A DNA stretch of 41,040 nt from Pseudomonadales bacterium (GTDB lineage Bacteria > Pseudomonadota > Gammaproteobacteria > Pseudomonadales > Pseudohongiellaceae). The position numbers and the translations under genes were made by a program. The DNA lies in contig JALRBQ010000009.1 in assembly GCA_023257655.1 (NCBI GenBank), forward strand, positions 1 to 41,040, written 5' to 3'. Under the pieces are notes generated by a model, which was not told the DNA's origin, made no database searches, and worked only from the letters and a program-made list of their open reading frames with translations. Positions 34,546 to 41,040 of the stretch are shown here, piece after piece (position 1 is the stretch's first letter; every line of letters starts with the position of its first letter).

Positions 34546-34989
34546 ATGCCACGAGTTAGAGTTTCCCCGCCCGAACAATTTCTGTTTAGTATGGAGCGCG
34601 CTGTCGGTATCAGCGACGTCAATTTTGCAAGACACCTCAACAGCGTCGCCATGGTCAATATCCTGCATGAGGCGCGCCTGCAGTTTCTCGCCAGCATGGG
34701 CTTCACCGAAGGCAATATTTATGGTCTGGGCATGGTCGTGACGGATCTGGCTGTTGAATACCGCGCCGAATCCTTTGCCAATGATTTACTGATCATCGAT
34801 GTCGGGGTCAGCGGCCTCAATCGCTATGGCTTCGACATTGGCATGCAGGTCACCAACTCGGCGCTGGAGACAAATGTGTGTAATGCCAAGATGGGCATTG
34901 TCTTCTTCGATTTCGACAAGCATCAGATTGCTCAGGTGCCCGGTGCCTTCAAGGCCCGTCTCGGGCTAAGCGAAGCCAAGGTCGCCTGA
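34546..34989 (+). CDS. Hotdog thioesterase, 4HBT/YbgC-like
   Basis: The ATG at 34546, five bases after GGAG, gives 147 residues. It has the 4-hydroxybenzoyl-CoA thioesterase pattern: the acidic active-site block GISDVNFARHLNSVAMVNILHEAR (catalytic Asp near residue 23), FLASMGF, then the beta strands LGMVVTDLAVEYRAES and DVGVSGLNRYGFDIGMQV. It should cleave acyl-CoA or acyl-carrier-protein thioesters in the cytoplasm. It lies between pepA and lptF, two genes that usually face each other directly, and may be transcribed with lptF-lptG, which hints at a role linked to envelope lipids, but that is inference. Confidence 0.83.
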   Translation: MPRVRVSPPEQFLFSMERAVGISDVNFARHLNSVAMVNILHEARLQFLASMGFTEGNIYGLGMVVTDLAVEYRAESFANDLLIIDVGVSGLNRYGFDIGMQVTNSALETNVCNAKMGIVFFDFDKHQIAQVPGAFKARLGLSEAKVA

Positions 34990-35063
34990 TTCCGCACTAG
35001 CTGACCCCCGGCCCGTATTCCAGTACACTGCCCGCACACTCTCTGACAGGACATCGGGCCGGT

Positions 35064-36167
35064 TTGATAATCTTCCGCTATCTCAGCAAGCAGATCCTGC
35101 AGGTGATGCTCTCGGTCTCCCTCATTCTGCTGGTCGTCGGATTGACGAGCCGTTTTATTCAGTATCTGGGGGCGGCCGTGGCCGGCGATTTCTCCTCGGA
35201 TGCCCTGTTTTTCCTCGTAATTAACCGCCTGCCGGATTTCCTGATGGTGATCCTGCCGCTGGCTCTGTTCCTCGGCATCCTGCTCGCCTATGGGCGCATG
35301 TACGCCGACAATGAAATGATTATTCTGCTCAGCAGTGGGTTCAGTGAATTCCAGCTCCTGCTGAGCTCGCTCGGCAGCGCAGCCTTCGCCATGGTCTCGG
35401 TGGCGCTGCTGAGTCTGGTACTGGCGCCCTGGGGAGCTCGGAATATTGAAGAAATCAAGCTGGCCCAGAGTCAGCTGACGGAAATCGATTTGATCGTACC
35501 GGGACAGTTCCAGGATTTCGATGATGGCAAGCGCGTGACTTACGTGGAGCAATCCCTGAATGGCAATCGCGCAGGGCGCGAATTACAGAATGTGTTCGTT
35601 GTAGTGAGTGATACCATTGGTGAGCGTCCGCCGCGAGTCTTTTTGGCGGATACCGCCCAGGCGGAGATCGATCCCACCACGGGTGCTCGCTTCATGCGCC
35701 TGGAAAATGTCGTGCAATACGAGGGCGAGCCCGGCACGGCCGAGTTCAGCATCGGTCAGTTTGACACCCAGGCCTTGCTGCTGCCGGAACCGACGACCTA
35801 TGACGTAGACCTTGAAGACAAATCGCTGCGTACCGCGGAGTTGATCGGATCTGTGCAAGCTTCCCATATCGCGGAACTGCAATGGCGCCTCTCGATGATT
35901 CTCCTGATCCCTGTCATCGTGCTGATTGCCGTGCCACTCAGTCGTGTCAATCCACGGCAGGGCCAATACAGCAAACTGATGTCGGCGGCCCTGCTGTATG
36001 CCATCTATTTTATTCTGCTGCAGTTTGCCAAGGAGCAAGTGGCTGACGGCAAGCTGGCGGCAAGCTTCGGTTTGTGGGGCGTGCATCTTTTCTTCATCGG
36101 CTTCGGAGCGCTGATCTACCGCTATCCCCAAGTTGGCGAATATCTGGCCGTCGGTGGACGCAAGTGA
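35064..36167 (+). CDS. lptF: LPS export permease LptF
   Basis: The TTG at 35064 gives the standard N-terminus MIIFRYLSKQIL and 367 residues; no nearer ATG fits the family. LptF is one of the two membrane subunits of the LptB2FG transporter that extracts LPS from the inner membrane. Three helices (residues about 10-32, 52-75, 97-120) are followed by a periplasmic beta-jellyroll domain (about 130-260) and three more helices (from about 272), with the coupling region SRVNPRQGQYSKL. It starts 74 bases after the thioesterase and ends ten bases before lptG. Confidence 0.95.
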   Translation: MIIFRYLSKQILQVMLSVSLILLVVGLTSRFIQYLGAAVAGDFSSDALFFLVINRLPDFLMVILPLALFLGILLAYGRMYADNEMIILLSSGFSEFQLLLSSLGSAAFAMVSVALLSLVLAPWGARNIEEIKLAQSQLTEIDLIVPGQFQDFDDGKRVTYVEQSLNGNRAGRELQNVFVVVSDTIGERPPRVFLADTAQAEIDPTTGARFMRLENVVQYEGEPGTAEFSIGQFDTQALLLPEPTTYDVDLEDKSLRTAELIGSVQASHIAELQWRLSMILLIPVIVLIAVPLSRVNPRQGQYSKLMSAALLYAIYFILLQFAKEQVADGKLAASFGLWGVHLFFIGFGALIYRYPQVGEYLAVGGRK

Positions 36168-36177
36168 GCGCGGCGCC

Positions 36178-37254
36178 ATGACCAAAATCGATCGTCATAT
36201 TCGCAATTCCGTGCTGTTTTCCGTGTTGGTGCTGGCCTCGCTGATCAGTGTTGTCGACCTGGTCTTTGCCGTTGCCGAGGAAATCGGCAATACCACAGAG
36301 ACCTATACCACGCTCAATGCCTTCAGTCTGGTGATGCTCACTACGCCGACGCGGGTCTATGAGCTCCTGCCGTTTGCAGTGCTGGGCGGCGCCCTCATCG
36401 GGCTAGGTGTGCTTGCGTCCAACAACGAAATCATCGTGATTCAGTCGGCTGGCGTGCGCACCCGACGCATCGTGTGGGCGGTGCTGAAGCCGGTAATCGT
36501 GATCATGGTGCTTAATCTGGTTGTGGGTGAGTACATCGCACCCCCGCTGGAGCAACTGGGACAAAGCAACAAGGCCTTGCAGCGTATCGGCAACAACGCC
36601 AGCAATTCCCTGCTGGGCACCTGGCAGAAGATCGGAAATGAGTTCGTGCACATCAATGCCATCGCACCTGGCGGGGAGCAGCTGTTCGGGGTGACCCGTT
36701 ATCGGGTCGATGACAGGCGTCGGGTTATCGCCAGTAGCTACGCCGATTCGGCGGACTACCTGCGCGAAGGCGAGCGGGGTTTCTGGCGCCTGAACAATGT
36801 GAAGGAAACACTGTTCGAAACCAGCCATGTCGCTACCAATAACTATCTGGAGGAAGAGTGGCAGGTCGAATTGTCACCGAACCTCTTGAGTGTTCTGATC
36901 ATTGTGCCAGACCGGCAATCGATCAGTGGGCTCTACCGGTTCGCGCGCTATTTCGAATCCGAAGGACTCGATCCCGATGAATATCTGCTGGCGTTCTGGA
37001 AGAAACTGCTGCAACCCGTGGCGACGCTGGCGCTCGTAGTGTTGGCAATCTCCTTCGTCTTCGGCTCACTGCGAGAGACAACGATGGGAGTGCGTGTCTT
37101 CGTTGCGATCGGAATCGGTCTTGGTTACACGATTCTGCAGCGACTGCTGGAACCGGTGAGCCTGCTTTATGGATTTTCCCCACTGCTTGCCGTGCTCACG
37201 CCGATCGCGCTTGCTCTGGCTTTGGGGCTGCTCATGCTCCGGCGCGTTCGCTAA
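36178..37254 (+). CDS. lptG: LPS export permease LptG
   Basis: From the ATG at 36178 the protein has 358 residues. It starts with the familiar KIDRHIRNSVLFSVLVLASLIS helix and has the same plan as LptF: three membrane helices, a periplasmic jellyroll domain (about 120-265), and three more helices with the segment SLRETTMGVRVFVAIGIGLGY before the last. It pairs with LptF in the LPS transporter. It is ten bases downstream of lptF and ends ten bases from the convergent sulfatase-domain gene, with no room for a terminator hairpin between them. Confidence 0.96.
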   Translation: MTKIDRHIRNSVLFSVLVLASLISVVDLVFAVAEEIGNTTETYTTLNAFSLVMLTTPTRVYELLPFAVLGGALIGLGVLASNNEIIVIQSAGVRTRRIVWAVLKPVIVIMVLNLVVGEYIAPPLEQLGQSNKALQRIGNNASNSLLGTWQKIGNEFVHINAIAPGGEQLFGVTRYRVDDRRRVIASSYADSADYLREGERGFWRLNNVKETLFETSHVATNNYLEEEWQVELSPNLLSVLIIVPDRQSISGLYRFARYFESEGLDPDEYLLAFWKKLLQPVATLALVVLAISFVFGSLRETTMGVRVFVAIGIGLGYTILQRLLEPVSLLYGFSPLLAVLTPIALALALGLLMLRRVR

Positions 37255-37264
37255 GCTCCCTCAT

Positions 37265-39112
37265 CTACTCCGATTGAATAAATTTGCGCGAGTTCGCTAT
37301 GACGGTCGCGATTTCCGGCTGCAACTGGCGCGTCAGTTCTCCCAAGTCCATCGGTACGTCGTCGCGTGTCGTCGCCAGATGGCGGTGTTGGGTCGTGCTG
37401 CGGAAGGGAATGACCAATTTGCCACGTTCCGACACGATCCCCAGATCCGCCCAGGAGGCAACAATGGCCATGGTTTCGACCGGCGTTTCCATGATATTCG
37501 TGCCCAGGCTGTAATCGTCGATCGGGTTTTTCACGCCCAGTGCGGTCATCAACATCGCAGGAATGTCGAGATGACTCGTCATGGTGTTGACTTCCCGCGG
37601 TCCGTAGTCAGGGTGACTGATGATCAGCGGTATCCGAATCTGCTCATCGACAAAACTCGAATTATGACCCCAGCGCTCCTTCTCCATGAATTCTTCGCCG
37701 TGATCGCCGGTGACGACAACAATGGTATTTTCCAGCAGTTTGTTCTTCTCCAGATACTCGAAAACCCGTTCAAATTGCATATCGACTGCATGCACGGCAT
37801 TTTTGTAACGCGCAAACATGCCGTCCATCAGAGGCTGCATCTCGCTCGCCTTCAACTCGGCGTAGTCCAGTTTGCGGGCATAGTTGGGCTCAATGGCAGT
37901 GCGCTCGGGAAACGAATAGCGGGCATGAGTGCCTTCAAAGAAGATGAAGCTCATGAACGGTCTGCTCAGATCCCGCTGGCTAATTTTAGCCAGCATCTTC
38001 TCAACGTTTCGGTCATCCCGGGTCCAGGCTTCGCCATCCGAAGTTTCTACGAGACTGCTGGCAGGCACGGAACCGAAAATTGTCTTGTTAAATTCAGGAT
38101 AGGTGAAATACGAACTGGTGTAGAGAAAATACTGGTATTCGTATTGATTCAGAACATCAAAAACAGCAGGTGACCGCCGTGCCCGCAGAAAGGCATCCCA
38201 ATAGGTGCCATACAAACCATAGAACATCGCAAAAAGCGCCTGACGCGTTCCGTTGCCGCCCGAAACATGCTGCGTGAAGGTGGTACCGTGATCGCGTGCG
38301 AAAGCATGGGTATTGGGCATCACTCGTTCGTTATAGATGTCGGGATAGCGCAGTGATTCAGCCACTAGAAACACAATGTTATAAGGTTGTGAGACAGGAT
38401 CTACGGACAGCTCGTGGAGGGGATAATTGACCTGACCCGGTGCGCTGGAGTCGAGGCTGGCTGATTCATCCTGCAATTTCACGTTATGTCCGATGCTCTC
38501 CAGAAAGGAATTCATCGTCAGTGGCTGATACAACAGCATGTGGTCCGCCTGCGTCATGATCGGACCGTACAATTCGGAATAGGCAATACTGTAGATGATC
38601 CGTTCGGATAGCGTGATGCCGAGGAAGGCCGTCACAATCCACATTCCGCGAAGATAGCCATTGGCAAACAGGCGATTCAGAAACAGGCAGATTCCGAGCC
38701 CCGCGATCAGTTGCAAAACGTATTTCAGCAGGGTGAATTGACTGACCTGGTCGGCACCCATGGAGGCATAGCCACCCGGTGTCGTCAGGAGATTCCAGAC
38801 GAAGCCATTGAAGTGGAAGCCATACAGCCCGAACAGCCGACCGTCGACGAATAAAAAGCTGACCGTAATAGCTGACAGTATCAGCACCAGCGGCAGTCGC
38901 CAGCGCCGGTTGTGGCGCAGCAGCCAACCGATGCACAGCGAAGGAAGCAGGTACATGAAACTGTAGCTTGCAATAAGCAACAGGTTGTAAATCGTGTCGG
39001 TGATGGAGGAACTGATGATGTAGGGCAGGTTTCCCGCGCAGACCACCATGATTAGACACCACAGGCCGACGAAGTAGACGTCGAGTGAATGCGTTGGATT
39101 ACGGGCGTTCAT
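37265..39112 (-). CDS. YejM/LapC-like inner-membrane sulfatase-domain protein
   Basis: I use the ATG at 39112 (615 residues), whose ATGA overlaps the PAP2 stop. About five N-terminal membrane helices (roughly residues 10-190) precede a periplasmic sulfatase/alkaline phosphatase-fold domain. Its blocks, AESLRYPDIYNERVMPN, SGGNGTRQALFAMFYGLYGTYWD and VVVTGDHGEEFMEKERWGHN, follow E. coli YejM (LapC, PbgA) closely. YejM controls LPS synthesis through LapB-FtsH-LpxC and binds lipid A in the periplasmic leaflet. Unlike a generic sulfatase it has a Thr/Arg nucleophile region and keeps the DHG metal motif. Its place behind phosphoethanolamine transferase and PAP2 genes suggests it could instead be a lipid-modifying enzyme of that cluster. 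Confidence 0.8.
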   Translation of the reverse strand: MNARNPTHSLDVYFVGLWCLIMVVCAGNLPYIISSSITDTIYNLLLIASYSFMYLLPSLCIGWLLRHNRRWRLPLVLILSAITVSFLFVDGRLFGLYGFHFNGFVWNLLTTPGGYASMGADQVSQFTLLKYVLQLIAGLGICLFLNRLFANGYLRGMWIVTAFLGITLSERIIYSIAYSELYGPIMTQADHMLLYQPLTMNSFLESIGHNVKLQDESASLDSSAPGQVNYPLHELSVDPVSQPYNIVFLVAESLRYPDIYNERVMPNTHAFARDHGTTFTQHVSGGNGTRQALFAMFYGLYGTYWDAFLRARRSPAVFDVLNQYEYQYFLYTSSYFTYPEFNKTIFGSVPASSLVETSDGEAWTRDDRNVEKMLAKISQRDLSRPFMSFIFFEGTHARYSFPERTAIEPNYARKLDYAELKASEMQPLMDGMFARYKNAVHAVDMQFERVFEYLEKNKLLENTIVVVTGDHGEEFMEKERWGHNSSFVDEQIRIPLIISHPDYGPREVNTMTSHLDIPAMLMTALGVKNPIDDYSLGTNIMETPVETMAIVASWADLGIVSERGKLVIPFRSTTQHRHLATTRDDVPMDLGELTRQLQPEIATVIANSRKFIQSE

Positions 39113-39885
39113 AACATGTCCTTCGGGTCGATCGCAGCACCACTCCACACAGAATCGTGGCGATGGGTTGTGGCGGAGGGCTCTGCCGGTTTGATACGCC
39201 CGAGTTGGGCGACGGCCCGTGGATCTACTGCCCGGGCAATCGACAGGATGAGCAGCCAGGCCAGAAACATCGTTACTAGTGTATGGCTGAGGAAATGATC
39301 TCCGATGATCATCTTGTAGAGGCCTGCGGTCCAGGCCACGACCATCGCGGTAATGACAGCCCGGCGGCGCGCGCGCGGGGTCCTGAACAGGAAAAACAGG
39401 GACAGCAATGCGAAGCCGCCACTGGCGTGGCCAGCCGGGTAACAGCGAATGTTGTATTCCTGCACGAACCCTTCCGGGTAAGCGGTGAACAGGGTAACGT
39501 GGGGATAGTCACCCCCATAGAGTTCCAGATCTCCCGGGCACGGCACGTTCGATACCGCCTTGATCAGATTGATGATCAGAGGAACGAGAATAAGGGACAG
39601 GCACACGATAAGCAGTCCGTGCCAGTTTTCGCGAATGCGCGGGATCTTGCGAAAAAAAACCAGAGTGCCGATCAGACAGAGCGCTGCCAGCCCATATACG
39701 TTGCGAATGCCACTGTAAAACAGCAGGCGGCTGATGGGTTCTTCCTTGTCGAGCAACCATAGGCCTGTGTCAAAGTTGAACAACAGATCCTGCACCAACA
39801 GGTCAGCGTCAGTGAGCTCAAAGAAGGCAATCGTACCGAGCAACAAGGCAAGGGTAGTCGCAAATTGTCGAGTAAACCAGGTCAC
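39109..39885 (-). CDS. PAP2-family membrane phosphatase
   Basis: This 258-residue protein starts at GTG 39885, whose GTGA overlaps the transferase stop. Six membrane helices carry the three PAP2 phosphatase motifs: KAVSNVPCPGDL (a variant of KxxxxxxRP in which Arg is not conserved), YPAGHASGGF (usual PSGH), and GDHFLSHTLVTMF (the third motif with the catalytic His). The VPCPGD variant is known from a branch found next to phosphoethanolamine transferases. Such enzymes remove a phosphate from lipid A, undecaprenyl diphosphate or another lipid on the periplasmic side. Position between the transferase and the YejM-like gene suggests dephosphorylation of lipid A before or along with phosphoethanolamine addition. 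Confidence 0.85.
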   Translation of the reverse strand: MTWFTRQFATTLALLLGTIAFFELTDADLLVQDLLFNFDTGLWLLDKEEPISRLLFYSGIRNVYGLAALCLIGTLVFFRKIPRIRENWHGLLIVCLSLILVPLIINLIKAVSNVPCPGDLELYGGDYPHVTLFTAYPEGFVQEYNIRCYPAGHASGGFALLSLFFLFRTPRARRRAVITAMVVAWTAGLYKMIIGDHFLSHTLVTMFLAWLLILSIARAVDPRAVAQLGRIKPAEPSATTHRHDSVWSGAAIDPKDML

Positions 39886-41040
39886 TTGCTAGCAAAGATG
39901 TCCAGCGAGGCGTCATACACGCTGGTCGACACATCGGTCAGCCCCAGCAAAGTGTGAAAGACGTTGTCATGGGTGTAATGCTGGTCGCGCGTGCGTTCCA
40001 GACTGGCAATCTCCAGATTGCCGGCTTTGTAGTCCGCGTCGAACCACATGATCATCGGCACGTGTTTCTGGCTATCCGGAGCCAGCACATACGGCAGGCC
40101 GTGCAGATAGACACCGTATTCGCCGAGGGACTCACCATGATCGCCGATGTACACCATGCCGGTGTCAAACTCATCGGCGTTGCTTTTCAGCAACTGGATC
40201 GTCTGGTACAGGAAATAATCGGTATAGGTGAGCGCATTGTCATAACTGTTGATGATCTCTTCGGTACTGCAATCATCCAGTATGTTGGTCTGGCAGGTGG
40301 GCGAGAAAATCTCGAATTCCTGCGGATAACGCTTGTAGTACGCAGGCCCATGATTGCCCATCTGATGTAACACCACCAGGATATCGCCCTCGGGATGATC
40401 GGCTATAAAGTCCCTCAGATAGTCGAGCATGCCGACATCCCGGCATTCTGCGTCGCAGGTGCTGTTTGTGGATTCAGACTTGAAGCTCTCGAAGGGGATG
40501 CGCAGTGCGACACCTTTGGAGTCGGAGTTGTTGTCCAGCCAGGTGACGTTGATGCCGGCGCGTGACAGCACATCCAACACATTCTCGGTGCTCAGAGCCT
40601 CGGCGGCGTCATAATTCTCACGGGTCAGATTGGAAAACATGCAAGGCAAGGAAACAGCAGTAGACGTGCCGCAGGACCAGACGTTGCTGAAACTGATAAC
40701 ATCTTCTTGCGCCAGCAACGGATTGGTATTGCGTTCGTAACCATTCAGCGACAGATGGTCGGCGCGCACCGTTTCACCGACGACCACTACGAGCAATTTG
40801 CGCTCGCTTCCGGGGCTGTCCAGCACTGCGTCGAGCGCAATGGGAGTAACCGTATCCGCAGATCCGGCGGGCGAAAGCTGTGCAAGGTAGTTGCCGGCAG
40901 CCCAACTCGGGTAAGTCGGGTTGGCATAGAACCGCAGCAATTTGTGTTCCCGAAAGAACGACGCATAGGCGCTGCCGAACGACAAGAGCAGCAATACGGT
41001 TGCGACCAGTGTGAATCCGCCCAGTTTCAGGCGAGCCAAC
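39882..41040 (-). CDS. EptA-like phosphoethanolamine transferase, N-terminus outside the window
   Basis: The frame is open to the right edge (the TTG at 41039 is not a likely start), so the five-helix membrane domain lies mostly beyond it; a last helix (about LGGFTLVATVLLLLSFGSAY) is seen at the start. The periplasmic catalytic domain is complete: VVVGETVRADHLSLNGY (metal-binding Glu), SCGTSTAVSLPCMFS (Thr nucleophile), DNNSDSKGV, HQMGNHGPAYYKRYP and YIGDHGESLGE. Several cysteines (SCG, PCM, STCDAEC, PTCQ, DDCS) would form the disulfides typical of EptA/MCR-type enzymes. It transfers phosphoethanolamine from phosphatidylethanolamine to lipid A phosphate, lowering the negative surface charge. 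It leads the three-gene operon with the PAP2 and YejM-like genes. Confidence 0.92.
   Translation of the reverse strand, partial: LARLKLGGFTLVATVLLLLSFGSAYASFFREHKLLRFYANPTYPSWAAGNYLAQLSPAGSADTVTPIALDAVLDSPGSERKLLVVVVGETVRADHLSLNGYERNTNPLLAQEDVISFSNVWSCGTSTAVSLPCMFSNLTRENYDAAEALSTENVLDVLSRAGINVTWLDNNSDSKGVALRIPFESFKSESTNSTCDAECRDVGMLDYLRDFIADHPEGDILVVLHQMGNHGPAYYKRYPQEFEIFSPTCQTNILDDCSTEEIINSYDNALTYTDYFLYQTIQLLKSNADEFDTGMVYIGDHGESLGEYGVYLHGLPYVLAPDSQKHVPMIMWFDADYKAGNLEIASLERTRDQHYTHDNVFHTLLGLTDVSTSVYDASLDIFASK

Noticed and set aside
37124..37130. Reverse TGTAACC motif inside lptG (another lies at about 1207) as a further ECF promoter
   Set aside because: No CGTC at the correct 15-base distance, and both lie inside coding regions.

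Overview
The window is chromosomal DNA of a Gram-negative gammaproteobacterium. The evidence is the conserved blocks pepA-holC-valS next to lptF-lptG, and ribF-ileS-fkpB-ispH, together with glnK-amtB, several lipoproteins and lipid A-type envelope enzymes. Base composition is moderately GC-rich and even. I see no insertion sequence, phage gene, tRNA, rRNA or CRISPR array. The species cannot be fixed from the sequence; a marine or environmental lineage is a guess.

Layout. 1-9.5 kb: a cut-off methyltransferase/GNAT fusion, an acyl-CoA synthetase, a PEBP-family protein, a secreted protein made of VNGGI repeats, and several exported or lipid-linked hydrolases (esterase, metallo-beta-lactamase-fold enzyme, serine beta-lactamase-like enzyme, PaaI-type thioesterase) plus a lipoprotein. 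9.6-11.3 kb: glnK-amtB nitrogen unit. 11.6-14.2 kb: an MFS transporter and a bile-acid/sodium-symporter-family protein, separated by an unexplained, probably transcribed, AT-richer stretch that ends in a strong hairpin. 14.3-18.1 kb: an extracytoplasmic-function (ECF) stress unit made of a BamE-like lipoprotein, an ECF sigma factor, a zinc-binding membrane anti-sigma factor and two tandem DUF4252 genes. 18.1-20.7 kb: a YdeP/FdhF-type molybdopterin oxidoreductase and a small membrane protein. 20.8-24 kb: an ATP-grasp protein overlapping an OlsF-like bifunctional acyltransferase, then a small membrane protein. 24.1-29.5 kb: ribF-ileS-fkpB-ispH. 29.5-34.3 kb (minus): pepA-holC-valS. 34.5-37.3 kb: a thioesterase, then lptF-lptG (LPS export). 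37.3-41 kb (minus): EptA-like phosphoethanolamine transferase, PAP2 phosphatase and a YejM/LapC-like sulfatase-domain protein, joined by 4-base overlaps.

Most notable observations. (1) Two nearly identical ECF-type promoters (TGTAACC, 15-base spacer, CGTC) lie in front of the sigma factor gene and of the BamE-like lipoprotein gene, which defines a likely local regulon. (2) Both DUF4252 genes of the sigma operon are interrupted, the first by a one-base frameshift and the second by an in-frame TAA; the start of the neighbouring oxidoreductase also appears to need an ATC codon. Together these could be real decay, recoding or sequence error. (3) lspA is absent from its usual place between ileS and fkpB. 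(4) An ATP-grasp/OlsF-like pair may make an aminolipid. With the PAP2-EptA-YejM cluster beside lptFG, much of the window concerns outer-membrane lipid composition. No wholly new system is demonstrated; the ECF/DUF4252 unit and the ATP-grasp/OlsF pair are the best candidates for follow-up.
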